DNA of 64,000 bases from JAGVPT01 sp049578505 (GTDB taxonomy: Bacteria; Bacteroidota; Ignavibacteria; UBA10030; UBA8401). This document shows positions 7,733 through 15,205 of this stretch, piece by piece. How positions within the stretch are numbered: position 1 is the stretch's first letter; each line of letters begins with the position of its first letter. A model generated the notes under the pieces. The model was not told the DNA's origin. It saw nothing but the letters and a program-made list of their open reading frames with translations, and did not search any database. The stretch lies in contig JBAUMC010000068.1 of assembly GCA_049578505.1 (NCBI GenBank), positions 1 through 64,000 on the forward strand, written 5' to 3'. The translations under genes were made by a program, and so were the position numbers.

Positions 7733-8998
7733 CTATTCTATCACGGCAAACTTCGTGTACGGCTGCAGCACTTTCGGGAGAATGACTTTACCTTCCGGCG
7801 TTTGATACTGTTCGAGCAACGCGGCGACAACGCGCGGGAGGGCAAGGGCAGATCCGTTCAACGTGTGCACAAATTCTTGTTTTCCTGTCTCAGTCGATTT
7901 GTACTTAATATTCATCCGCCTGGATTGGAACGCTTCAAAGTTGCTGCACGAAGATACCTCAAGCCATTTTTGCTGTCCAGGAGCCCAGACTTCGAGGTCG
8001 TATTTTTTTGTTTGAGTGAAACCCATATCGCCGGTGCACATCAGCAGCGTGTGATACGGTAGCCCGAGCGACTGCAATATGTGTTCCGCGTCCTGCCGGA
8101 GCAGTTCCAGCTCATCGTAAGACTTTGACGGCAGGGCAAATTTCACTAATTCAACTTTGTCAAATTGGTGAAGGCGATTCAAACCTCGCACATCCTTGCC
8201 GTACGAACCCGCTTCTCGGCGAAAGCAAGGGGTGTATGCTGCATATTGAACGGGCAAGTTTTTCTCTTCTAACAATTCTTTTCGATGAAAGTTCGTCACT
8301 GGAACCTCGGCGGTAGGAATCATATAGAAGCCATCCTTCTCTGCCGAGTACATTAAGTCCTCTTTATCCGGAATTTGTCCGGTTCCCCGCGCACTTTCGT
8401 CGTTTACCATAAGGGGAGCGCCCATTTCTTTGTACCCCCGTTCGACGGCATGGTCAAGAAAAAAATTTATTAGAGCACGTTCAAGCGACGCCCCCTTGCC
8501 GACGTAAAACGGAAATCCGGCCCCGGCAACTTTTGCCCCCCGTGCGAAGTCGATGATGCCGAGCTTTTCAGCCAAGTCCCAATGGGGTTTCAATTTAAAA
8601 TCTGCGGATAGCTTTTCGCCCCAAGTAAATACCTCTTTGTTGTCCTGCGGCGTCGTTCCGATAGGCACCGAAGAGTGGGGAATGTTCGGCACTGTCAGGA
8701 GCAGCGCATCTAATCGTTCTTGAACTGACTTCAACTCCTCATCGATCGCTTGAATCCGGTCTTTCACTTCATTCATTTCAGCGATCGCAGCAGCCGCATC
8801 GTGCTGCGCCTTTTTCATCTGCCCAATTTTTGAAGAGACTTCGTTTCGCTTCGCCTTGAGCGTTTCGCCCTCCTGGATAAACTCCCGGCGCTGCTCGTCG
8901 AGCGATACAATTTCATCGACGTTATCAGTCTCACGCTTTGCCTTAATCCCCTCTTTTACAAGGTCAGTATGTTCACGAATAAATTTTAGGTCTAGCAT
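7733..8998 (-). CDS. serS: Seryl-tRNA synthetase
   Basis: 421 residues, full length. The N-terminal 110 residues form the long coiled-coil arm that holds tRNA-Ser (rich in Lys, Glu and Gln, with EGETLKAKRNEVSS). The class II catalytic core follows: GTGQIPDKEDLMYS, motif 2 with TPCFRREAGSYGKD, and motif 3 region ending in PRVVAALLEQYQ. The serine-specific LEVSSCSNFEAFQSRRMNIK block is intact. It charges tRNA-Ser and the same enzyme supplies Ser-tRNA for selenocysteine where that pathway exists. Confidence 0.97.
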   Translation of the reverse strand: MLDLKFIREHTDLVKEGIKAKRETDNVDEIVSLDEQRREFIQEGETLKAKRNEVSSKIGQMKKAQHDAAAAIAEMNEVKDRIQAIDEELKSVQERLDALLLTVPNIPHSSVPIGTTPQDNKEVFTWGEKLSADFKLKPHWDLAEKLGIIDFARGAKVAGAGFPFYVGKGASLERALINFFLDHAVERGYKEMGAPLMVNDESARGTGQIPDKEDLMYSAEKDGFYMIPTAEVPVTNFHRKELLEEKNLPVQYAAYTPCFRREAGSYGKDVRGLNRLHQFDKVELVKFALPSKSYDELELLRQDAEHILQSLGLPYHTLLMCTGDMGFTQTKKYDLEVWAPGQQKWLEVSSCSNFEAFQSRRMNIKYKSTETGKQEFVHTLNGSALALPRVVAALLEQYQTPEGKVILPKVLQPYTKFAVIE

Positions 8999-9033
8999 TG
9001 GTCTTGGTTGGTAGTGTCTCGTTTTTGGTGTTA

Positions 9034-9086
9034 GGCTTTAGGTATTAAGTTCTACGTTTTACGTTCTGCTTACTGTTCACTGATGA
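9034..9086. repeat. Single arm of a word-type repeat (TTACTGTTCACTG family)
   Basis: TTAGGCTTTAGGTATTAAG followed by CTGCTTACTGTTCACTGATG in the serS to lipoprotein spacer. The same TTACTGTTCACTG words recur at 12943-13007 and 36720-36781. Confidence 0.45.
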
Positions 9087-9090
9087 CTGG

Positions 9091-9909
9091 CTACTGCGTC
9101 ACCTTCATCGTGACGAGGACGGCGTCGCCGGAATTACCGAATTTAACTTTTTCGACAGAAAGAGGTTCGATTTTCCGATCCTTCATCGCGTACACTTGTT
9201 GCTCAATTTTTTGCGCCGCTTCCTGCAACGAATTTGCAGCAGTAAAATGTTCCTGCATCCTCGCAGCGGTCTTCCCCGACATCGACTCGCAGAAATTTCC
9301 GCAGACAATGAATGGTACCTCAGGATATGATTGCGCAATAGAAAATATTTCCTTCGCCTCGTTTAGCCGAACAGACGATGATTCGTCGTCCAATTCAGTC
9401 GACGAGACCCCGACTTCTCTCAAGCCAACGTCAATCACTCCGAACGCAAGAGAGCGTCGGACTTTCCCTTCTTCGACGGGCAGAGGTTGAACGACGGTTT
9501 GTGTCACGGGGTACAAACTGAAAAGGGCATTACCCGAATCGTACCCTTCGAAATACCTGGCCTTTCCGAAAAAATTGTACATTTCTGTTTGCTTGGCAAG
9601 TTCTTGAACGGCGTCAAATTCCGATTTCCCCTCCTGCGGTCGCTCAATTTGCTGAATTGCAACAACGTCCGCTTCCGTCGACTTTATAAGTTTTGCAAGC
9701 TTTCGTACATCGCTCTTCCCCTTCAAGGTATGACGAACATTAACGGACAAAATTTTGAAGGTCGAGGTGAGTGGCCTATTCGCAGCCGGTGGAGCAACCG
9801 TAGTTTCCTTCGTCGGTCCGCACGAGTTCAGAGCGAACGCAAGAATGAGGAGCGTTGGAATTGCGCATGTGGGCACTGCGCGGCCGGAAAAAAGAGGCGG
9901 TGCGTTCAT
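9091..9909 (-). CDS. Lipoprotein with a degenerate endonuclease/exonuclease/phosphatase (EEP) fold
   Basis: 272 residues. The signal peptide ends in a lipobox, LNSC (Cys30). From residue 51 the chain follows the EEP fold: FKILSVNVRH, then DVVAIQQIE where active members have an LQE Glu, then FIVCGNFCE where active members have GDFN, and a C-terminus SGDAVLV where active members have SDH. The catalytic Glu, Asp and His are therefore replaced, so nuclease or phosphatase activity is unlikely. It may be a binding or structural envelope protein. It is the last gene of the his-linked cluster and starts one base after the stop of the RmlD-like gene. Confidence 0.75.
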   Translation of the reverse strand: MNAPPLFSGRAVPTCAIPTLLILAFALNSCGPTKETTVAPPAANRPLTSTFKILSVNVRHTLKGKSDVRKLAKLIKSTEADVVAIQQIERPQEGKSEFDAVQELAKQTEMYNFFGKARYFEGYDSGNALFSLYPVTQTVVQPLPVEEGKVRRSLAFGVIDVGLREVGVSSTELDDESSSVRLNEAKEIFSIAQSYPEVPFIVCGNFCESMSGKTAARMQEHFTAANSLQEAAQKIEQQVYAMKDRKIEPLSVEKVKFGNSGDAVLVTMKVTQ

Positions 9910-9910
9910 G

Positions 9911-10822
9911 TCAGTTCAGACTCAAATGTAAGAGTTCCCGTTTCAAGGCTTCAAGACCTTGGACCAATGTCATCGGATGGAAACCGAGATCCCTCTCCGC
10001 TTTCACCGTCATAAGGCTCGTCACTAATGGGCGTGGAGCTGTTTGATGAAGGTCGCTTGATTTTGCTTTTTGAATAAGCGAAGGACTATGCCCGAACACT
10101 TCTGCAGTTTTTATCGCAAATTCGTTCCGGCTGACGACATCTGCGCCGCCGATATGGCAAAGTCCTGACCACCCGCGCTCAATTACCTTGACAACGCTGG
10201 CAGCAAGATCACTGACATGCGTGGGGTTACCGATCTGGTCGTCGACGCACCGTATGGTTTTTCCCTCGCGCAGGCTGTTAATGACCCATAGTGCGAAGTT
10301 GTTTTTTACGTTGATGCCGGCTCCGTAGACGACAATTGCGCGGAGGATCGCAAAGGAAATCCGTCCGGCGAGAATGACGTTCTCCCCGGCCAACTTTGTT
10401 TTGCCATAATAGTTGATCGGGTTGACACGGTCTGTTTCTTTGTACGGTCCGTTCTTTCCGTCAAATACATAGTCAGTTGAAATATGAATAAGATGGCAAT
10501 TGATCCGCCGAGAGACTTCAACTAAATTTTCCACACCGACAACATTGACCTTCCAAGCAAGTTCCCGCTGCGTTTCACACGCATCGACGTTCGTCATCGC
10601 AGCTGCATTTACGATAATGTCGGGACGAAAACTCGTGACAAGGCTCTTGACGTCGCTCTTATTCGTTATGTCGAGCTGAGTGTAATCAAAAAGCTGACGG
10701 TCGAGAACGAACGTCCGGTGGTGAGAGGTGTTGAGGACTTCATATTCCGTTTCGTGTCCCAGCATCAACGCCAATCGTTGACCGAAAAGTCCGTTACTAC
10801 CGCAAATGAGAACGCGTTTCAT
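9911..10822 (-). CDS. RmlD-like NAD(P)-dependent sugar-nucleotide reductase (extended SDR)
   Basis: 303 residues of the dTDP-4-dehydrorhamnose reductase type. The nucleotide-binding motif is GSNGLFG near the start, followed by PDIIVNAAAMTNVDACE, HISTDYVFDGKNGPYKE and the catalytic YYGKTK. These blocks are characteristic of the RmlD branch. No rmlA, B or C lies nearby, so the substrate is unknown and the name rfbD is not used. Its ATG overlaps the stop of the PfkB gene by four bases (ATGA), so the two are translated together. Confidence 0.85.
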   Translation of the reverse strand: MKRVLICGSNGLFGQRLALMLGHETEYEVLNTSHHRTFVLDRQLFDYTQLDITNKSDVKSLVTSFRPDIIVNAAAMTNVDACETQRELAWKVNVVGVENLVEVSRRINCHLIHISTDYVFDGKNGPYKETDRVNPINYYGKTKLAGENVILAGRISFAILRAIVVYGAGINVKNNFALWVINSLREGKTIRCVDDQIGNPTHVSDLAASVVKVIERGWSGLCHIGGADVVSRNEFAIKTAEVFGHSPSLIQKAKSSDLHQTAPRPLVTSLMTVKAERDLGFHPMTLVQGLEALKRELLHLSLN

Positions 10823-11742
10823 TTCCCGTTTCCGTCCAGTGCTTTGAATTGTGATAAACGGCCGATCTCTTCCGATCCGGAAAAACTGCTGCTCGCCGCC
10901 GCTACCTCATTGGCAAACTTCGCCGAGTTCTCAAAATTTTTTGTTTTGCAGTAGTGGTACAAAAAAGCCGAACCAAAGACATCCCCGCATCCAGTCGGGT
11001 CTTGAGAGCTTGTCTGGATACCCGGAAATTCCTTTCGCTGCAGATGCTTATGTTCTTGCTGAAAAACGGTGACGCCTCTCGCCCCGCGGGTAACGCACAT
11101 AGCATTCACCATCAACGGCAGCATCTGCTTGGCCAGCACTTCTTCGTCGTACCGCTCGATCGTCAATCCTGCCGCTTCCTCTTCGTTCATCTGTACCGAA
11201 TTAATCATGAAACACCACCGACGCCACTCGGAGAGCGCGCGGCGATAACGGGAAGCTTCCGAATCGACGCCGAGCGTCAAGCTGTGCAGATCGAGATGAA
11301 TCGGCGTATTCTTCGGCCTCACCGAGAGGCGAATCTGGTCGAGCGTTTCAAGAGTAATATCCGATCCGGAGATCATGTCCAGGAAAATTCCCTGCACCGA
11401 CAGAAATTGTTCAATGCGAGAGAACGGGATCGGTGAGGAAATATGCTTTGAACACTCAGTTCTTGTTTCTTTGTCGTTATAAAAAAGATGAACCTGATTG
11501 GTCTCTCCTTCGAAAGAATAAATCCCGTCCGTATTCACGTTCGGATATTGTGCCAATAATTGGCGAACTGCATCAAACTTTTTTTCACCGACGCCAAATA
11601 CAGGAAAAATTGTATCCGACTCGGATGCGATGTTCGCCATAGCGCCAACGGCAAAAAGAATGCCTCCGTAGCCCGTCTTCTCCGTTCCGTCAGGGCGATG
11701 GATAACGTCCAAACACAAATGTCCGATGACTGTGAGCTTCAC
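10819..11742 (-). CDS. PfkB-family carbohydrate kinase
   Basis: 307 residues of the ribokinase superfamily. The N-terminal VIGHLCLDVI and GYGGILFAVGAMANIA blocks bind substrate, and the C-terminal DPTGCGDVFGSAF holds the anion hole and catalytic Asp. The exact sugar or nucleoside is not readable from the sequence. It starts with GTG at 11742, overlapping the hisI stop by four bases, and its own stop overlaps the next gene. This places a sugar kinase and an RmlD-like reductase under his operon control. Confidence 0.83.
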   Translation of the reverse strand: MKLTVIGHLCLDVIHRPDGTEKTGYGGILFAVGAMANIASESDTIFPVFGVGEKKFDAVRQLLAQYPNVNTDGIYSFEGETNQVHLFYNDKETRTECSKHISSPIPFSRIEQFLSVQGIFLDMISGSDITLETLDQIRLSVRPKNTPIHLDLHSLTLGVDSEASRYRRALSEWRRWCFMINSVQMNEEEAAGLTIERYDEEVLAKQMLPLMVNAMCVTRGARGVTVFQQEHKHLQRKEFPGIQTSSQDPTGCGDVFGSAFLYHYCKTKNFENSAKFANEVAAASSSFSGSEEIGRLSQFKALDGNGK

Positions 11743-12134
11743 GCTTTCTTCTTATAGACTGTTCTCGGGTCAAAAACCAGATCCTTCGATTCCTTGAAAT
11801 CCTCACCCCCGTCGACAATCTCCCGGTAAAAACAGGTCCGATGCCCCGTGTGGCAGGCGGCACCTCCGACTTGGTGGACCTTCAACAGGACAGCGTCTCC
11901 GTCGCAGTCAACATGCATAGAACGAATTTCTTGCACGTGCCCGGATTCTTCCCCTTTCATCCACAATTTTTTCCTGGATCGGCTCCAGTACGTTGCTCGA
12001 TTGGTTTCGATGGTTGCCTGCAGGCTTTCCCTGTTCATCCATGCCATCATCAATATTTCACCCGACTTCTCTTCTTGCGCTATCGCAGGAATAAGTCCTT
12101 CGGAATCAAATTTCAATTGCTTCAGTATCTTCAT
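11739..12134 (-). CDS. hisI: Phosphoribosyl-AMP cyclohydrolase
   Basis: 131 residues, a stand-alone HisI without the HisE pyrophosphohydrolase domain. It opens the purine ring of phosphoribosyl-AMP in histidine synthesis. Visible motifs are TYWSRSRKKLWMKGEESGH, the metal site HVDCDGDAVLLKV, and GGAACHTGHRTCFYR with the zinc-binding cysteines. Last his gene of the run; 39 bases after hisF ends. A hisE gene is not in the window. Confidence 0.96.
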   Translation of the reverse strand: MKILKQLKFDSEGLIPAIAQEEKSGEILMMAWMNRESLQATIETNRATYWSRSRKKLWMKGEESGHVQEIRSMHVDCDGDAVLLKVHQVGGAACHTGHRTCFYREIVDGGEDFKESKDLVFDPRTVYKKKA

Positions 12135-12173
12135 TGTTCTCTCCGCGCTTTAACGCTCTTGCAGTGATCCGCC

Positions 12174-12929
12174 TTAATTCCTCATCAAGATGTTTTTTCC
12201 CAAGAGATATTCCTTCGCTTCCCTTATAGCATACTCCCTGAAATGGAAAATTGAGGCTGCCAGAACGGCGTCTGCCTTCCCCTCGTTAAACGCAGCGAAG
12301 AGATGTTCCAGATTTCCCGCGCCGCCGCTGGCAATCACTGGAATTTTTACCGCGGAAGTCACCATTCGCAGCAGCTCGATGTCATATCCGTCTTTCGTGC
12401 CGTCGCGGTCCATGCTTGTCAGAAGAATTTCCCCCGCACCGAGCGATTCCACTTTCTGAGCCCACTCCACTGCATCGAGGGCCGTTTCAGTTCGCCCGCC
12501 GTTGATAAATACTTTCCATTTCTTCCCCGATTGCTTTGCATCGATCGCAACGACGATGCACTGGACACCGAACCGCTCAGCGCCGTCCGAAATGAGGAGA
12601 GGGTTTTTCACTGCAGCTGAGTTGATGCTGATTTTATCGGCGCCGCTCCGGAGAATTTCGCGCATGTCGTCCGTCGTGCGAATACCGCCTCCGATTGTGA
12701 ACGGTATAAAAACTTCTTCGGCAGTTCGGCGAACGACATCCAGCATCGTCGCCCTGTTGTCGGAGGAAGCGGAGATATCAAGGAACACAAGCTCGTCCGC
12801 CCCTTCTCCGTCGTAAAATCTTGCCTGAGTGACCGGATCGCCGGCGTCGACCAAATCAACGAAGTTGACGCCTTTGACAACGCGACCTTTATCGACGTCC
12901 AAACACGGTATGATTCGTTTTGCAAGCAT
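12174..12929 (-). CDS. hisF: Imidazole glycerol phosphate synthase, cyclase subunit
   Basis: 251 residues from ATG 12929 (MLAKRIIPCLDVDKGRVVKG), the standard HisF start; the frame stays open 48 bases further upstream, but that extension does not match the family. The barrel carries the catalytic Asp of CLDVDKG and a second one in LLTSMDRDGTKDGYD. It uses ammonia from HisH to form imidazole glycerol phosphate and AICAR; AICAR can be recycled by PurH, also in this window. Confidence 0.97.
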   Translation of the reverse strand: MLAKRIIPCLDVDKGRVVKGVNFVDLVDAGDPVTQARFYDGEGADELVFLDISASSDNRATMLDVVRRTAEEVFIPFTIGGGIRTTDDMREILRSGADKISINSAAVKNPLLISDGAERFGVQCIVVAIDAKQSGKKWKVFINGGRTETALDAVEWAQKVESLGAGEILLTSMDRDGTKDGYDIELLRMVTSAVKIPVIASGGAGNLEHLFAAFNEGKADAVLAASIFHFREYAIREAKEYLLGKNILMRN

Positions 12930-12942
12930 CTTTTCAGTTATC

Positions 12943-13007
12943 AGGGAACAGTAAAACAGAAAACCACCTACGCACACCTCTCACTGCTTACTGTTGCGTG
13001 TTTACTG
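12943..13007. repeat. Intergenic word-type inverted repeat (TTACTGT family)
   Basis: GGAACAGTAAAACAG on the left faces CACTGCTTACTGTTGCGTGTTTACTG on the right in the hisA-hisF spacer. Imperfect arms built from ACAGTAA / TTACTGT words. Confidence 0.5.
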
Positions 13008-13772
13008 CTATATTCTTCTCGTCGGCCCCAGGTCGTCCAGCATCTTTTCGTTCAGCCGCCAAAGGGCCTGGCACGGAAATTTGTTTTCATACAACGCTTT
13101 TCCTACAATAACCGAATCGACGCCGAATTTTTCCAGCTCCTGCATTCTGATCAAATCTTCGAAGCCGGAGACGCCCCCCGAGGCAGTTATTTTGAGGCCT
13201 GTCCGCATTGCCATCTCTTTGATGGCGTCAAAGTTCGGTCCAGTCAGCATCCCATCCCGCATGATGTCCGTGTAGACGATTCTGCAGACGCCAAGGTCTT
13301 TCATTTTCAAGGCAAGAGAAATGGCATCGACGCCTGAATCGTGCTGCCACCCCTGCGTCATTACTACCCCGTTCTTCGCGTCGATGCCGACAGCAGCTTT
13401 TCTGGCGCCGAAATCTTTTATAACCCGCCGTATAAATTCGGGTTCCTCAATTGCCGAAGTCCCCAACACCACTCGATATACCCCGATTTTAAAAAGCGCT
13501 TCTATTTCTTCATACCTACGGATGCCGCCCCCCAATTGAACCGGAATATCGACGGCATCGACAATTTTTTTTATGGCGTCGAGGTTCTTCAAGTGCCCTT
13601 CGAACGCCCCGTCAAGGTCAACTACATGGAGCGTCTTTGCGTTTTCACCGCGCCAAAGAATCGCCATTTTGGCCGGATCATCCGAATAAATTTTCTCCGT
13701 GCCGGGTTCCCCTTGCACCAGCCGTACGCACTTACCATCTTTAATATCGATGGCGGGAAGGATTAAGATCAT
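13008..13772 (-). CDS. hisA: ProFAR isomerase (HisA)
   Basis: 254 residues, a TIM barrel. The N-terminal catalytic Asp is in LPAIDIKDGKCVRLVQG and the second in CRIVYTDIMRDGMLTGPN; phosphate-binding ends are seen at QLGGGIRRYEE and ITASGGVSG. It isomerises ProFAR to PRFAR, which feeds HisH-HisF. It starts five bases after hisH ends, so co-translation is likely. A HisA/TrpF dual role cannot be judged from sequence alone. Confidence 0.97.
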   Translation of the reverse strand: MILILPAIDIKDGKCVRLVQGEPGTEKIYSDDPAKMAILWRGENAKTLHVVDLDGAFEGHLKNLDAIKKIVDAVDIPVQLGGGIRRYEEIEALFKIGVYRVVLGTSAIEEPEFIRRVIKDFGARKAAVGIDAKNGVVMTQGWQHDSGVDAISLALKMKDLGVCRIVYTDIMRDGMLTGPNFDAIKEMAMRTGLKITASGGVSGFEDLIRMQELEKFGVDSVIVGKALYENKFPCQALWRLNEKMLDDLGPTRRI

Positions 13773-13777
13773 AGCCC

Positions 13778-14374
13778 TTACAATTCGGAAAAATTTTTCA
13801 ACATTTGAAGCCCCGCAATCTGGCTTTTTTCGGGGTGAAATTGAATTCCAAAAATGGAATCTTTCTGGACGACGGAAGTGAAATGAAAACCGTATTCTGT
13901 CGTTGTCAGCGTTACTTGTTCTTCCGGATCGGCATAATACGAATGGACGAAATAGACGAAGCTTTTATCGACGACAGAGTTCAGGATTTTCGATTGGTGC
14001 TGAATCTCTATTTGATTCCATCCGATATGTGGAACCTTCACCCTATTCGGGAAGAGTTTCACCTCTCCCGCGATGAGGTTCAAACCGTCATGCATTCCGT
14101 TTTCGGAACTCCGGGAGAAGAGCAACTGCATTCCCAGGCATATTCCGATCAAAGGTTTCCCTGCTCTTGCATTCCTACAAATCAGCTCCTCCAAGCCGAG
14201 CGACTTAATATTCTCCATTGCCTTCCCAAATGCGCCGACTCCCGGCAACACAAGCTTCTCAGCCCGAGAAAGTTCCTTTGCATCGCTCGAAATAAATGCC
14301 GAAGCGCCGACTTTTTCGAACGCCTTCTGCACGGAACGAAGATTATTAAGTTTGTAATCGATTATCCCGATCAT
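13778..14374 (-). CDS. hisH: Imidazole glycerol phosphate synthase, glutaminase subunit
   Basis: 198 residues, a class I glutamine amidotransferase. The nucleophile Cys is in GICLGMQLLF and the His-Glu pair in GIQFHPEKSQ. It releases ammonia from glutamine and passes it through HisF. The first part, IGIIDYKLNNLRSVQKAFEK, is typical. The spacer before it holds an A/T-rich inverted repeat. Confidence 0.97.
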   Translation of the reverse strand: MIGIIDYKLNNLRSVQKAFEKVGASAFISSDAKELSRAEKLVLPGVGAFGKAMENIKSLGLEELICRNARAGKPLIGICLGMQLLFSRSSENGMHDGLNLIAGEVKLFPNRVKVPHIGWNQIEIQHQSKILNSVVDKSFVYFVHSYYADPEEQVTLTTTEYGFHFTSVVQKDSIFGIQFHPEKSQIAGLQMLKNFSEL

Positions 14375-14380
14375 AGCACA

Positions 14381-14459
14381 ACAATTAAAAGTTCAAAATT
14401 AAAAGTGAAAAATGCTTTCCTTACACGCTTTTAACTTTTCACTTTTAATTTTTAACTTC
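14381..14459. repeat. Intergenic word-type inverted repeat (TTAAAAGTTAAAAATG family)
   Basis: The clearest hairpin of this family: left arm 14381-14415 (ACAATTAAAAGTTCAAAATT and onward) and right arm 14429-14459 (TTTTAACTTTTCACTTTTAA and onward), separated by 13 bases. It fills the hisB-hisH spacer inside the his operon. Confidence 0.75.
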
Positions 14460-14460
14460 T

Positions 14461-15054
14461 TTACAGCCTCCCTTTCGTCGACAGCACACCCTTTACTCGT
14501 GCATCTTTCTCGCAGGCAACTCGCAACGCCCGTGCCAGCGCTTTGAACATCGCCTCAATCTTGTGATGGGTGTTCGAGCCGTAGAGGACTTCGACATGGA
14601 TGTTCGCCTTGATGTTTTCGGCAAACGACTGGAAAAAATGTTTGATCATCTCGGTCGAAAGATCGCCGACAATCTTCCTGTTGAACTCGGCTTTGAAAAC
14701 CAACGCCGAACGCCCGCCGAGATCGACGACGCACCGTGCGAGCGATTCATCCATCGGCACGAACGCAGAGCCGTAACGGGCAATGCCGGCTCTTTCTTTT
14801 AACGCTTTGCCGAACGCTTGGCCAAGCGCGATGGCGACGTCCTCCGTCGTATGGTGGTCGTCGACACGCAAATCCCCTTTGCATTTCAGCTCGATATCAA
14901 ACATTCCGTGCCTTGCAAAAAGTTCGAGCATGTGGTCGAGAAATCCGATGCCGGTCGTTACGGAATATTTTCCGCTTCCGTCGATCTGAAGCGTAACGGA
15001 AATGTTCGTCTCTTTTGTTTTACGTTGAATGGCTGCGTTGCGCATAGTCTTCAT
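14461..15054 (-). CDS. hisB: Imidazoleglycerol-phosphate dehydratase
   Basis: 197 residues, monofunctional (no phosphatase domain). Two internally related metal-binding halves are visible, with GFLDHMLELFARHG and DDHHTTEDVAIALGQA in the first and GSNTHHKIEAMFKALARALR in the second. It dehydrates imidazole glycerol phosphate. First his gene of the operon on this strand. ATG 15054 overlaps the stop of a possible 14-codon leader frame; ATG 15045 is an alternative start. Confidence 0.97.
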   Translation of the reverse strand: MKTMRNAAIQRKTKETNISVTLQIDGSGKYSVTTGIGFLDHMLELFARHGMFDIELKCKGDLRVDDHHTTEDVAIALGQAFGKALKERAGIARYGSAFVPMDESLARCVVDLGGRSALVFKAEFNRKIVGDLSTEMIKHFFQSFAENIKANIHVEVLYGSNTHHKIEAMFKALARALRVACEKDARVKGVLSTKGRL

Positions 15055-15095
15055 TTCTTAGAGGAAAAAATAAGGACGTTCATCGGAACGTCCAT
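15051..15095 (-). CDS. Possible 14-codon leader peptide before hisB
   Basis: ATG at 15095 opens MDVPMNVLIFSSKK and the TGA overlaps the hisB ATG (ATGA). Its first half is the hairpin and its middle the U-tract. There are no His codons, so it is not a classic his attenuator peptide, and it may be chance. The predicted transcription start lies within two bases of its ATG, which would make it leaderless. Confidence 0.2.
   Translation of the reverse strand: MDVPMNVLIFSSKK
15061..15093 (-). terminator. Hairpin with U-tract at the 5' end of the his transcript
   Basis: On the minus strand GGACGTTC-CGAT-GAACGTCC (8 bp, no mismatch, 15074-15093) is followed by TTATTTTTTCC. It lies just downstream of the putative his promoter and before hisB. 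It could stop read-through from nrdJ, act as an attenuator, or protect the mRNA 5' end. Confidence 0.65.
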
Positions 15096-15100
15096 GAGTC

Positions 15101-15129
15101 ATTATGCAAAAATTTTGTGTGAGTTTCAA
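15101..15129 (-). promoter_or_regulatory. Putative promoter of the his operon
   Basis: On the minus strand TTGAAA and CATAAT are exactly 17 bases apart. The expected transcription start (about 15094) coincides with the start of the hairpin. Confidence 0.6.
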
Positions 15130-15145
15130 GGGGAAGGAACGTAAT

Positions 15146-15175
15146 GAAAAACGCCGATGAGTTTTCATCGGCGTC
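15146..15175 (-). terminator. Rho-independent terminator of nrdJ
   Basis: On the minus strand ACGCCGATGA-AAAC-TCATCGGCGT is a perfect 10 bp stem followed by TTTTC, about 30 bases after the nrdJ stop. Confidence 0.85.
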
Positions 15176-15205
15176 TGTTCATTGTTAATCGCTGATTGTT
15201 GATTG
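15176..15205. repeat. Single arm of a word-type repeat (CAATCAACAATG family)
   Basis: TGTTCATTGTTAATCGCTGA followed by TTGTTGATTGTT directly after the nrdJ stop; the same words form the hairpin between mreB and mreC at 28880-28952. Confidence 0.5.

Noticed and set aside
14381..14459. CRISPR-like array in the short repeats
   Set aside because: Words within the arms are degenerate, adjacent and without spacers of constant length; the arms are inverted, not direct.
15051..15095. Classical histidine attenuator peptide
   Set aside because: The frame MDVPMNVLIFSSKK has no His codon.
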